Shown piece by piece: positions 52,995-61,967 of a DNA stretch of 64,000 nt. This DNA comes from Mycobacterium sp. E1747 (GTDB taxonomy: Bacteria; Actinomycetota; Actinomycetes; Mycobacteriales; Mycobacteriaceae): NCBI RefSeq assembly GCF_001667775.1, contig NZ_LZJI01000232.1, positions 1 through 64,000 of the forward strand, written 5' to 3'. The notes beneath the pieces are model-generated. The model did no database searches. It was given only the letters and a program-made list of their open reading frames with translations, and had not been told where the DNA came from. The position numbers were made by a program, and so were the translations under genes. The stretch's first letter is position 1, and each line of letters starts with the position of its first letter.

Positions 52995-54055
52995 CGCCAG
53001 TCCCCAGGCAGCGACCCGCAGGCCCGCGACCACAGCCGCATCGATCCCCGCGCGATGTCGGCGCCGCAGGAGCGGTGCAGCTCGCTGGAGGTCGTGCGGC
53101 TGTACCGCTGCCAGCGCACCGCCCGCGGCAGGTGCGCGGACGGGTCGCGGTCCCAGTCGGCGGGCCTCGCGATGTCCGGGTCCAGCCCGGCCGCCTCGGC
53201 CAGATCGACCGCCGCCGCCATCCGCGCGACCACGGTGTCGTCGTGGCATAGGAACGCGCCGATCGCCTCGTCGCCGACCGCCAGTGCCTCCAGCTCAGCG
53301 ACGGCGTCGCACACCCGCCGATAGCGCGCCTCGGCGCCGGCGACCGAGATGTGGGACAGGACGGCGTCGATCCCGCTCGTCCGGCGCAGCAGAGCCCGCA
53401 GCTGGGCGGCCGTCCTGCCCTGCCGGGCCGCGGCGACCCCCAGCGCGATGCCGAACAGGTCCAGGGTGTCCAGCAAGCGCAGCCGCACGTCGACCGGTAA
53501 AGGGTTGTCGGCCGCCAGGAACCCGGCGAACGAGCCGTCGAGGCACTCGGCCGCTCCGGGATGCCCGGCGAGCATCCGCAGCGCCGCCCACAACGCGTCG
53601 TCAAGCTCGCCGAGCGCGGCCACCGCGAGCAGGCCACACATCGGCACCATGGGCGCACGGACCCGGGCGGCCAGCTCCGCGCAGCGGGTCCGCGCCGCCG
53701 CGATCGGCCCGTCCCCGCCCGAGAGGGAGCCGGCCAGATCCGCCTTGTTCAGCACCGCCAGCACCGGGCGTCCGGCGGCGGCGATCGCGTCGACGTCTTC
53801 CGGCTTGACCACCTCGGTGGTCACGTACACCACGAGGTCGGCGTCATCGGCGGTGGTCACCGAGATCCCCGCCGCCGCGCCGGCGCCGGCCAGCGCGCGG
53901 GCGACGGTGTCACGCCCCACGCCGGGGCGCCCGCGAACGAGCACGCCCACGCGCGCGGCGGCTCGCTCGGCGACCGCCGCCACGCGGGGGTCGGGGTGGC
54001 CGGCGGCGAAGCGCGCCAACTCGTCGACGAACTCCTGGTGTCCTTGTCCCGTCAT
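52991..54055 (-). CDS. GTPase-like protein with degenerate P-loop, Rv0209-like
   Basis: A 354-aa soluble protein. GVLVRGRPGVGRDTVARAL near residues 36-54 looks like a P-loop with Arg in place of the Lys. VLAVLNKADLAG near 97-108 is a good G4 NKxD motif, so nucleotide binding remains possible. The rest is helical, with a WDRDPSAHLPRAVRWQRY segment near the end. ATG at 54055 has GAGGGG just upstream. It is the first gene of a coupled pair with the membrane-bound homolog, divergent from trmB. The M. tuberculosis genes Rv0209-Rv0210 are unnamed hypotheticals as I recall. Confidence 0.75.
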   Translation of the reverse strand: MTGQGHQEFVDELARFAAGHPDPRVAAVAERAAARVGVLVRGRPGVGRDTVARALAGAGAAAGISVTTADDADLVVYVTTEVVKPEDVDAIAAAGRPVLAVLNKADLAGSLSGGDGPIAAARTRCAELAARVRAPMVPMCGLLAVAALGELDDALWAALRMLAGHPGAAECLDGSFAGFLAADNPLPVDVRLRLLDTLDLFGIALGVAAARQGRTAAQLRALLRRTSGIDAVLSHISVAGAEARYRRVCDAVAELEALAVGDEAIGAFLCHDDTVVARMAAAVDLAEAAGLDPDIARPADWDRDPSAHLPRAVRWQRYSRTTSSELHRSCGADIARGSMRLWSRACGSLPGDWR

Positions 54056-54225
54056 CGTCCCCTCATGTCTCGCGTTCGGTTCGATGGATCCGACCCGGGG
54101 GCCGATCGGGTCCCACCGAATGGTGGCACTTGCGTCACTTTGATGCGAGCCACCGTTTGACTGTTACCAGCTGAAGGCAACTGTTGGGTATCAATCTGGA
54201 CCACGGGCGGCTACAGCACTCGTTT

Positions 54226-55011
54226 ATGCGCCACCATGGACAAATGCATGTGCAACCCGGGGCGGCAGTTTGTCGCGCCGCGCCGCGGGAGGATTCGGAC
54301 GACCGTCGCGACCCGCGGTATCTCCCGGCATCAACGTTTCGCTCCCGCCGCTCCGCCCTCTCCGACGCCCAGCGGCAGACGTGGGACCGGCGGTGGCCCG
54401 AGCTGGGCCTGTCCGTCGGTACCCCGTCGGGCGAAGGCGGCGGCGAGCCGGCACTGGACACCCGCGCCTGGTTCGGCCGCGAGGCGCCGCTGGTGCTCGA
54501 GATCGGCTGCGGCAGCGGCATCTCGACGCTGGCGATGGCCAAGGACGAGCCCGATATAGATGTGATCGCGGTGGAGATTTACAAGCGAGGTTTGGCGCAA
54601 CTGCTATGCGCAATCGACCGCGACGGGGTCGCCAACATCCGCTTGATCCGCGGCAACGGCGTCGACGTGCTGCAGCGGCTGATCCCCCCGCGCTCGCTGA
54701 CCGGGGTCCGCGTCTTCTTCCCCGACCCCTGGCCGAAGGCCCGCCACCACAAGCGCCGGTTTTTGCAGCCGGGGACGGTTGGCCTGATCGCCGACCGGTT
54801 ACTCCCTGGTGGTGTCCTGCATGCGGCGACGGACCACCCCGGCTACGCCGAGCACATCGGCGCCGTCGGCGATGCCGAGCCGCGGCTGCGGCGTGCCAAT
54901 CCCGCGGCCAGGCTCCCGATCTCGGTGGTACGGCCTACCACCAAATACGAGACGAAGGCCCACGAGGCGGGCAGCGCCGTCACCGAATTCATCTGGCTAC
55001 GACATGAGTAG
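54226..55011 (+). CDS. trmB: tRNA (guanine-N7-)-methyltransferase
   Basis: A 261-aa SAM-dependent enzyme that methylates G46 in the tRNA variable loop. Motif I is LVLEIGCGSGISTLAMA, and FFPDPWPKARHHKRR and ATDHPGYAEH are the family's tRNA- and SAM-site signatures. It matches Rv0208c, including the MxHHGQMH start, which supports ATG at 54226 over the longer frame. The NYN-domain gene follows after three bases, so they are an operon upstream of mmpL3. Confidence 0.94.
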   Translation: MRHHGQMHVQPGAAVCRAAPREDSDDRRDPRYLPASTFRSRRSALSDAQRQTWDRRWPELGLSVGTPSGEGGGEPALDTRAWFGREAPLVLEIGCGSGISTLAMAKDEPDIDVIAVEIYKRGLAQLLCAIDRDGVANIRLIRGNGVDVLQRLIPPRSLTGVRVFFPDPWPKARHHKRRFLQPGTVGLIADRLLPGGVLHAATDHPGYAEHIGAVGDAEPRLRRANPAARLPISVVRPTTKYETKAHEAGSAVTEFIWLRHE

Positions 55012-55014
55012 GCG

Positions 55015-55728
55015 ATGACCATGAGCCTGACGGAAGAACAGACCGCGGCAGCCGAACCGGTGGCGGTGTTGTCCGACGACGCGTCGCTGGGCGGCTTCTC
55101 CCCGCCGGGCGGCCGCGTGTTGCTGGTGTGGGACGCGCCTAATCTCGACATGGGGCTCGGCTCGATCCTCGGCCGGCGGCCCACCGCGCTGGAGCGCCCG
55201 CGGTTCGACGCCCTGGGGCGCTGGCTGCTGGCGCGCACGGCCGAGGTCAGCGCGAGCCGGCCGGGCGTCGTGGTGGAGCCCGAGGCCACGGTGTTCACCA
55301 ACATCGCGCCGGGCAGCGCCGACGTCGTTCGCCCCTGGGTGGACGCACTGCGCAACGTGGGGTTCGCCGTGTTCGCCAAGCCGAAGATCGACGAGGACAG
55401 CGACGTCGACCGCGACATGCTCGCCCACATCGAGCTGCGGCGCAGCCAGGGGCTGGCGGCGCTGGTGGTGGCGTCGGCCGACGGGCAGGCGTTTCGTCAA
55501 CCGCTGGAGGAGATAGCTCGCAGCGGAGTCGCCGTCCAAGTCATCGGATTTCGCGAACATGCGAGTTGGGCGCTAGCGTCGGATACCTTGGACTTTGTCG
55601 ACCTGGAAGACATCAGCGGTGTGTTCCGGGAGCCGTTGCCGCGAATCGGCCTAGATTCGCTGCCTGACCAGGGAGCATGGCTGCAGCCGTTCCGGCCGCT
55701 GTCCGCTCTGTTGACCGCGCGTGTGTGA
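55015..55728 (+). CDS. NYN/PIN-like domain protein, Rv0207c-like
   Basis: A 237-aa protein with a NYN (PIN-like) nuclease fold. Likely metal-binding acids are in LVWDAPNLDM, DEDSDVDRDML and VVASADGQAF. NYN proteins are often RNases, and the tRNA methyltransferase gene directly before it suggests RNA processing, but no substrate is known. ATG at 55015 is used; a second ATG two codons later is possible. It ends 60 bp before mmpL3 and may be co-transcribed with it. Confidence 0.85.
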   Translation: MTMSLTEEQTAAAEPVAVLSDDASLGGFSPPGGRVLLVWDAPNLDMGLGSILGRRPTALERPRFDALGRWLLARTAEVSASRPGVVVEPEATVFTNIAPGSADVVRPWVDALRNVGFAVFAKPKIDEDSDVDRDMLAHIELRRSQGLAALVVASADGQAFRQPLEEIARSGVAVQVIGFREHASWALASDTLDFVDLEDISGVFREPLPRIGLDSLPDQGAWLQPFRPLSALLTARV

Positions 55729-55788
55729 CACTGGCTTGGAAACCGAAAGACACCACGCGGGTCGTTAACGATCCAGTAAGGAGCTTGC

Positions 55789-58626
55789 GTGTTCGCCTGG
55801 TGGGGTCGAACTGTGTACCGCTATCGGTACATCGTGATCGGGGTCACGGTAGCTCTGTGCCTGCTGGGTGGGGTTTTCGGGATGAGCCTGGGCAAGCATG
55901 TCACACAGAGCGGCTTCTACGACGAAGGCAGCCAATCCGTGAAGGCCTCGGTGCTGGGCGACCAGACCTACGGCCGTGACCGCACCAGCCACATCGTCGC
56001 CACCTTCACCGCCCCGGACGGCAAGACCGTGGACGACGCGGCGTGGCGGGACAAGACCGTCGCCCAGCTCAACAAGTTCAAGACCGACCACGCCGACCAG
56101 GTCGTCGGCTGGGCCGGCTGGCTGGCCGCGCCCGACAGCACCAACCCGTTGATCAAGGGGATGGTCAGCGAGGACCGGAAGCACACCTTCGTGTCCATCC
56201 CGCTCAAGGGCGACGACGACGACAGCATCCTGAACAACTACAAGGCCATCGCGCCCGACCTGCAGAGCCTCGACGGCGGCACGGTGCAACTGGCTGGCCT
56301 CGAACCCATTGCTAACGCCCTGACCGGCACTATCGCCACCGACCAGCGCCGCATGGAGGTCCTTGCGGTCCCGATGGTGGCGGTGGTCCTGTTCCTGGTG
56401 TTCGGCGGTGCGGTCGCCGCGGGCCTACCGGCGATCGTGGGTGGGCTCAGCATCGCGGGCTCGCTGGGAATTCTGCGACTGGTCGCCGTCTTCGGGCCGG
56501 TGCACTATTTCGCCCAGCCGGTGGTGTCGCTGATCGGCCTGGGCATCGCGATCGACTACGGGCTCTTCGTGGTGAGCAGGTTCCGGGAGGAGATCGCCGA
56601 GGGCTACGACACCGAGACCGCCGTGCGCCGCACCGTGATGACGGCCGGGCGCACCGTGACGTTCTCGGCGGTCCTGATCATCGCGTCGAGCGCCAGCCTG
56701 CTGGTGCTGCCGCAGGGCTTCGTGCACTCGCTCACCTACGCGATCTTCGCCGCGGTGGGGCTCGCGGCGCTGCTGTCGATCACGTTCCTGCCGGCCTGCC
56801 TGGGTATCCTCGGGCGCCACGTCGACGCGCTGGGCGTGCGGACCGCGTTCCGGGTGCCGTTCCTGCGGAACTGGAAGTGGTCGCGGGCCTACCTCAACTG
56901 GCTGGCCGACCGGCTACAGAAGACCAAGACCCGCGAAGAGGTCGAGGCCGGCTTCTGGGGCAAGCTGGTCAACTGGGTGATGAAGCGGCCGCTGGCGTTC
57001 GCCATCCCGATCGCCGTCGGCATGATTTTGCTGGTCATTCCGCTGAGCAACCTGTCGTTCGGCGGTATGAGCGAGAAGTACCTGCCGCCAACCAACCCCG
57101 TGCGCCAGGCGCAGGAGCACTTCGACAAGCTCTTCGCCGGCTACCGCACCGAGCAACTTACCGTCGTCATCCAGAGCACCAACCACAGCAAGGTCACCGA
57201 CCAGCAGGTCGCCGACATCCGCAACCGGATCGCCGGGGTCAACGGGTTCACCGATAAGACCTGGGAGGAGCGACCCTGCCCCACGATCGCGGGCAACCCC
57301 TGCGTCGCCGGCCCGAACGGGACGACGGTGCCCAAGGACGGTTCGGTGCGGGTGATCCAGAACGGACTGGTCAATAAGAACGACGCCGCCAAGAAGATCA
57401 GCGAGCTGCGGGCAATAAATCCGCCGAAGGGCCTCAACCTCTATGTCGGCGGCACCCCCGCCTTGGAGCAGGACAGCATCCACAGCCTGTTCGAGAAGGC
57501 TCCGCTGATGCTGGTGCTGCTGCTGGGCGCCACGCTGCTGCTGATGTTCCTGGCGTTCGGGTCGGTGGTGTTGCCGGTCAAGGCGGTGCTGATGAGCGCG
57601 CTGACGCTGGGGTCGACGATGGGCATCCTGACGTGGATCTTCGTCGACGGCCACCTGTCGGGCGTGCTCAACTTCACGCCCACCCCGCTGATGGTGGTGG
57701 TGATCGCGCTGGTGATCGCGGTGGGCTTCGGCCTGGCCACCGACTACGAGGTGTTCCTGGTGTCTCGCATGGTCGAGGCGCGCGAACGCGGCATGTCGAC
57801 CGCCGAGGCCATCCGCATCGGCACGGCGACGACCGGGCGCCTGATCACCGCCGCCGCCCTGGTGCTGGCCGTGGTGGCCAGCTCGTTCGTGTTCTCCGAC
57901 CTGGTGCTGATGAAGTACCTGGCGTTCGGGCTGATGGCGGCGCTGCTGCTGGACGCCACCGTGGTCCGGATGTTCCTGGTGCCGTCGGTGATGAAACTGC
58001 TCGGGGACGACTGCTGGTGGGCCCCGCGCTGGGCCAGGCGGCTGCAGAACAAGATCGGGCTCGGCGAGATCGACCTGCCCGACGAGCGCAAGCGGCCGAC
58101 CCTCAACGGGCGGCCCGCGCGGCCGCCCGTGGCGGCCAGCCTGGTCGCGGCCGGGCCGCGCAAGCCGCACGACCCCACCCACCCTGCGGCCCTCGAGCCG
58201 TCGCGGGCGACGCGGCCGGGTCCGGCCGAACCCGCGGCGCCCCCGGCCGACGCCGGGCGCGTGCAGGCCCGGCCGGGTCAGCCGACGGAGGCTCAGACGA
58301 CGCGGCTGTCCGTGCCGAACTCGGGCCCGGCCCACGAGCATCCCGTCAATCCCGCGCCCCCGGCGCCGCCACGACCCGCGGCGCCACCGCCCCCACCGTC
58401 CAGCGGCCAAACGCGCGCGATTCCGGTGCCCGGCAAGCGTTCTGACGACACCGCCGACGATGCGGCCGAACCCACCACCGCCTTTCCGCGGCCCGAGGGC
58501 AACGACTCCGACGCGGCCACCGAAAAGATGAATACCCGGGGTGACAACGGCGACGCGCGCCAGCGCCGACGTTCCGGCGGCGGACTGTCCGCGCAGGATC
58601 TGCTGCGCCGCGAGGGCCGGCTGTAG
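55789..58626 (+). CDS. mmpL3: Trehalose monomycolate exporter MmpL3
   Basis: A 945-aa RND transporter that flips trehalose monomycolate across the inner membrane for the mycobacterial outer membrane; essential and a drug target. The two proton-relay Asp-Tyr pairs are present: D256/Y257 in GIAIDYGLF and D652/Y653 in GLATDYEVF. Twelve helices and two periplasmic porter loops are as expected. The C-terminal tail from about residue 770 is long, Pro-rich and cytoplasmic. GTG at 55789 follows TAAGGAG. It matches Rv0206c closely. Confidence 0.97.
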   Translation: MFAWWGRTVYRYRYIVIGVTVALCLLGGVFGMSLGKHVTQSGFYDEGSQSVKASVLGDQTYGRDRTSHIVATFTAPDGKTVDDAAWRDKTVAQLNKFKTDHADQVVGWAGWLAAPDSTNPLIKGMVSEDRKHTFVSIPLKGDDDDSILNNYKAIAPDLQSLDGGTVQLAGLEPIANALTGTIATDQRRMEVLAVPMVAVVLFLVFGGAVAAGLPAIVGGLSIAGSLGILRLVAVFGPVHYFAQPVVSLIGLGIAIDYGLFVVSRFREEIAEGYDTETAVRRTVMTAGRTVTFSAVLIIASSASLLVLPQGFVHSLTYAIFAAVGLAALLSITFLPACLGILGRHVDALGVRTAFRVPFLRNWKWSRAYLNWLADRLQKTKTREEVEAGFWGKLVNWVMKRPLAFAIPIAVGMILLVIPLSNLSFGGMSEKYLPPTNPVRQAQEHFDKLFAGYRTEQLTVVIQSTNHSKVTDQQVADIRNRIAGVNGFTDKTWEERPCPTIAGNPCVAGPNGTTVPKDGSVRVIQNGLVNKNDAAKKISELRAINPPKGLNLYVGGTPALEQDSIHSLFEKAPLMLVLLLGATLLLMFLAFGSVVLPVKAVLMSALTLGSTMGILTWIFVDGHLSGVLNFTPTPLMVVVIALVIAVGFGLATDYEVFLVSRMVEARERGMSTAEAIRIGTATTGRLITAAALVLAVVASSFVFSDLVLMKYLAFGLMAALLLDATVVRMFLVPSVMKLLGDDCWWAPRWARRLQNKIGLGEIDLPDERKRPTLNGRPARPPVAASLVAAGPRKPHDPTHPAALEPSRATRPGPAEPAAPPADAGRVQARPGQPTEAQTTRLSVPNSGPAHEHPVNPAPPAPPRPAAPPPPPSSGQTRAIPVPGKRSDDTADDAAEPTTAFPRPEGNDSDAATEKMNTRGDNGDARQRRRSGGGLSAQDLLRREGRL

Positions 58627-58629
58627 GCC

Positions 58630-59778
58630 TCAGTCCGACGCGGTCGCCGGCTTGTCCGGCTCCGCCTGCACGATCGCGCCGCCCCCGTCCGCCTCCTCGG
58701 TCTGTCTCTCGGATTCGGCGGTCGGATCCTTGGCCAGCAGTACCTGCATCGCGTTGTTGAGGAACGCCACCGTCGGCACGGCCAGCAGCGCGCCGACGAT
58801 GCCGCCTAGCACGCCGCCGGTCGAGATGGCGAGTACCACCCCGAGCGGGTGGATCGAGACCGCGCGGCCCATCACCAGCGGCTGCAGCACGTGGGCCTCG
58901 AGCTGGTTCACCGCGATCAGCAGACCCAACGTGATGAGCGCGTAGACGATGCCTTTGGCCAGCAGGGCGACCACGACGGCCACCAAGCCCGAGATCAGGG
59001 CACCGACGAGCGGGATGAAAGCACCCAGGAAGACCAGGGAGGCCAGCGGCAGCGCCAGCGGGATGCCCATGATCGCCAGGCCGGTGCCGACCCCGGCGGC
59101 GTCGGTGAGCGCCACCAGGAAGGTGGCCCGCACGTAACCGGTCAGCGACCCGTAGCCGGCCCGGCCCGCCTCGCCCACCCGGTCTCGGACGTCGGCCGGG
59201 AAGATCTTGGACACGTAGGCCCAGATGTTGCGGCCGCCGTAGAGGAAGAAGATCAGCGTGAACAACACCAGCACCGCCGCGGTGACGAGTTCGGTGATGG
59301 TGGCCGCGGTGGACAGGGCGCCGCTCTCCAGCTTGGCCTGATTGTTGCGCAGCGCCTCGATTGCGGCGTTGCCCGCGTTGTCGATCTGTTCGCTGCGCAG
59401 GTGCGCCGGCCCGTGGATCAGCCAACGCCGGGTCGACTCGATGCTGCGGGTGACCTGTTCGGTCAGGCCCGGCAGACCGTCGATGAACTGGAGGACGACG
59501 AACGCCAGGATGCCGCCCAGGATGGAGAAGCCGCCGAGCAACACCAGGGCGACCGCGCCGCCGCGGGGCAGACCGCGTCGGTCCAGCCAGTCGACGACCG
59601 GCAGCAGCAGCGCGCTGAGCAGCAGCGCCACCAGGACCGGGACGACGATCACCTCGAGCTTCTTCACCACCCACAGCAGCGCCATCAGCGCGACGAGGAT
59701 GACCAGCAAACGCCAGGCCCAGGCTGCGGTCTTGCGGACGAGGGGTTCGACCGAAGCGTCGTCGGTGTTTGCCGGCAT
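58630..59778 (-). CDS. AI-2E family transporter, Rv0205-like
   Basis: A 382-aa permease of the AI-2E/UPF0118 family with about eight helices. LVFLGAFIPLVGALISGLVA and the VNQLEAHVLQPLVMGRAV block are family signatures. Members have been linked to export of signals or to Na+/H+ exchange; the cargo here is unknown. The acidic tail after residue 345 is cytoplasmic. It converges on mmpL3 with only three bases between the stops, and its 5' end is divergent from the UPF0104-type gene. Confidence 0.88.
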   Translation of the reverse strand: MPANTDDASVEPLVRKTAAWAWRLLVILVALMALLWVVKKLEVIVVPVLVALLLSALLLPVVDWLDRRGLPRGGAVALVLLGGFSILGGILAFVVLQFIDGLPGLTEQVTRSIESTRRWLIHGPAHLRSEQIDNAGNAAIEALRNNQAKLESGALSTAATITELVTAAVLVLFTLIFFLYGGRNIWAYVSKIFPADVRDRVGEAGRAGYGSLTGYVRATFLVALTDAAGVGTGLAIMGIPLALPLASLVFLGAFIPLVGALISGLVAVVVALLAKGIVYALITLGLLIAVNQLEAHVLQPLVMGRAVSIHPLGVVLAISTGGVLGGIVGALLAVPTVAFLNNAMQVLLAKDPTAESERQTEEADGGGAIVQAEPDKPATASD

Positions 59779-59910
59779 GGGGTGAGCCTATCCGGCGCGG
59801 GGCGTCGCCAAACGTCCGCGCGGCGGGCTCGCGCGGCCGCGCCGGCACGATCCGGTTACGACCCCGACACGGTCGGCGTCGCGCGGCGATGCCCGCGCCA
59901 CCTGCACCGT

Positions 59911-59926
59911 TACCCTAAATCACGTG
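59911..59926 (+). promoter_or_regulatory. -10 box for a leaderless transcript of the UPF0104-type gene
   Basis: TACCCT (59911-59916) fits TANNNT and ends seven bases before the GTG at 59924. No ribosome-binding site is seen between them. The spacing puts the transcription start at the start codon. Confidence 0.5.
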
Positions 59927-61093
59927 CCGCACGACGCACCGGCCCGCAATCTCGACTTCCCGCGCGAAGAGGCCCCGCGCGGGAAGTACTGGTGGGTGCG
60001 CTGGCTGATCCTCGGGATCGTCGCGATCGTGCTTGCCGTGGAGGTCGCGCTGGGCTGGCATCACCTCGCCAAAGCCTGGATGAGCCTGTACGAGGCGAAC
60101 TGGTGGTGGTTGCTGGCATCCGTGGTGGCGGCGGCCGCGTCGATGCACAGCTTCGCGCAGATCCAGCGGACGCTGCTGCGTTCGGCCGGGGTGCACGTCA
60201 AGCAGTTGCGGTCGGAGGCCGCCGTCTACGCCGCCAACTCGTTGAGCACCACGCTGCCCGGCGGACCGGTGTTGTCAGCGACATTTTTGCTTCGGCAGCA
60301 ACGGATTTGGGGCGCATCGACGGTGGTGGCCTCGTGGCAGCTGGTGATGGCGGGCGTCCTGCAGGCCGTGGGGCTGGCGTTGCTCGGGCTGGGCGGGGCG
60401 TTCTTCCTGGGCGCGAAGAACAACCCGTTCTCGTTGCTGTTCACCCTCGGCGGCTTCGTAACGTTGTTGCTTCTCGCCCAGGCGGTCGCGTCGAGACCGG
60501 AGCTGATCGAGGGCATCGGCTGCCGGGTGTTGTCGTGGGTCAACTCCGTTCGCGGCCGTCCCGCCGACACCGGCCTGGCCAAGTGGCGCGAGACGCTGAT
60601 GCAGCTGGAATCGGTGAGCCTGGGCCGGCGTGACATGGGGGTGGCGTTCGGCTGGTCGATGTTCAACTGGGTGGCCGACGTGGCCTGCCTCGGGTTCGCG
60701 GCTTACGCCGCAGGCGATCACGCCTCGGTCGCCGGGCTGACGGTTGCCTACGCGGCCGCCCGCGCCGTCGGCACCATCCCGTTGATGCCGGGGGGGCTGC
60801 TGGTGGTGGAGGCGGTGCTGGTGCCGGGGCTGGTGTCCAGCGGCATGTCGCTGCCCAACGCCATCTCGGCCATGCTGATCTACCGGCTGATCAGCTGGTT
60901 GCTCATCTCCGCCATCGGCTGGGTGGTGTTCTTCTTCGTGTTCCGCACCGAGAACGTCGCCGTCCCGGACGACGAAGAACCCGCGCCGGACACCCGCTCG
61001 GCGCTGCCGCAGGCCCAGCCCGCCAACGATCCGACCGAGACCGCGTTGCAGGGCCCGCTGCCGCCCGATCGGAGCCCGGAGGCCGAGAGCTAA
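59924..61093 (+). CDS. UPF0104/LPG-synthase-type membrane protein, Rv0204c-like
   Basis: A 389-aa integral membrane protein related to the flippase half of lysyl-phosphatidylglycerol synthase. The family block lies in YAANSLSTTLPGGPVLSATF and in the late GTIPLMPGGLLVVEAVLVPG segment. No aminoacyl-transferase domain is attached, so it may move a lipid but not modify it. A disordered acidic tail follows residue 345. The GTG start is set by the nearby -10 box. It converges on the haemophore gene with overlapping stops. Confidence 0.86.
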   Translation: MPHDAPARNLDFPREEAPRGKYWWVRWLILGIVAIVLAVEVALGWHHLAKAWMSLYEANWWWLLASVVAAAASMHSFAQIQRTLLRSAGVHVKQLRSEAAVYAANSLSTTLPGGPVLSATFLLRQQRIWGASTVVASWQLVMAGVLQAVGLALLGLGGAFFLGAKNNPFSLLFTLGGFVTLLLLAQAVASRPELIEGIGCRVLSWVNSVRGRPADTGLAKWRETLMQLESVSLGRRDMGVAFGWSMFNWVADVACLGFAAYAAGDHASVAGLTVAYAAARAVGTIPLMPGGLLVVEAVLVPGLVSSGMSLPNAISAMLIYRLISWLLISAIGWVVFFFVFRTENVAVPDDEEPAPDTRSALPQAQPANDPTETALQGPLPPDRSPEAES

Positions 61094-61641
61094 CCGGCGG
61101 TGTTGCCCCGCGGCGGCCCGGACAACGGGTTGGCCGCCGCCGGCGGGACGGGCCCGGTCGCCGCCGGCGGGGACGCCGGGGTGCCCCCCAACGGCGGCGC
61201 GCCCGCCGCGGTACCCGGCAGCGCGGGCAGCCCGCCGGCCGCGCCCTGCGCCTGCTGCATCATGCCCATCGCCTGGGTGGGCGAGATCGGCAGCTTGCAC
61301 TGCAGCGACAGGTTGGTCAACGGCTGGGCGATCGACGTCATGTCGCCGGCCACCTTCGGGTTGGCCTCGAAGTAGGACTTCAGGCCGGACATCGACTGGG
61401 GTCCCGCCTGCTGCTGCAGCATGGACGTCATCGTCTGGTTGGTCTCCGGGTGCGCGTCCAGGTAGTCGCCCATCGACTTGGAGACCGAACCGATCGTGCG
61501 AGCGACTTCGCTGGCCGAGCACGGGTCGCTGGCGCCCGTCGCCGGGGCCCCCGCCAGGACCGCCAGGGCGGCGCACGGCACGGCGGTGGCGATCAGCCCG
61601 GCAACGATCTTGCGGCGCCCCGTCACGGTGCCTCTGCTCAT
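61090..61641 (-). CDS. Secreted haem-binding protein (MHB haemophore), Rv0203-like
   Basis: A 183-aa exported protein. A signal peptide covers about residues 1-37 (AGAPATGASD). The MHB domain follows with DPCSASEVARTIG, MGDYLDAHPETNQTM and LSLQCKLP, the two Cys probably forming a disulfide. Rv0203 binds haem and passes it to MmpL3 and MmpL11, whose genes flank it here. The C-terminal 60 residues are a Pro/Ala/Gly-rich extension absent from the shorter M. tuberculosis protein (136 aa as I recall). ATG at 61641 has AAGGAG upstream. Confidence 0.88.
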   Translation of the reverse strand: MSRGTVTGRRKIVAGLIATAVPCAALAVLAGAPATGASDPCSASEVARTIGSVSKSMGDYLDAHPETNQTMTSMLQQQAGPQSMSGLKSYFEANPKVAGDMTSIAQPLTNLSLQCKLPISPTQAMGMMQQAQGAAGGLPALPGTAAGAPPLGGTPASPPAATGPVPPAAANPLSGPPRGNTAG

Positions 61642-61967
61642 CGAAACTCCTTACGATCTGCGGCGTCACGCGCAGCGCCGACGCTCGCAAACGGCTGCTG
61701 TAGAGGGCCTCGTCGATCGCGGAGTTCCCCAGGGCCCCGCCGGCCACCGGAACATCCTGCCATCGCAGGCATCCGCCCTGCCAGGCCGCACGAACCCGTG
61801 TGAGCAACATCCCGCCGGTAACCGGTTCACAACGACTTGGCAGCGTCTTGACAACAACCCCGTCGCTGCAGCTCAGGAACCAGAAAGCTGACATCATCCA
61901 CAGCCCGCTGCGGTATTCTCGCCAGCACGCGTAAGCGAAACACGGGGAGTAAGAGATCCAGCAGTTA
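61642..61967. promoter_or_regulatory. Divergent promoter region between haemophore and mmpL11
   Basis: This 326-bp gap contains no convincing gene. A TTGACA -35-type box is at 61847-61852, and a TATTCT -10-type box lies near 61914, about 50 bp before mmpL11; neither is clearly paired. CCGGTAACCGG is a small palindrome near 61814. No iron-box consensus was recognised by eye, although haem-uptake genes flank it. Confidence 0.4.
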
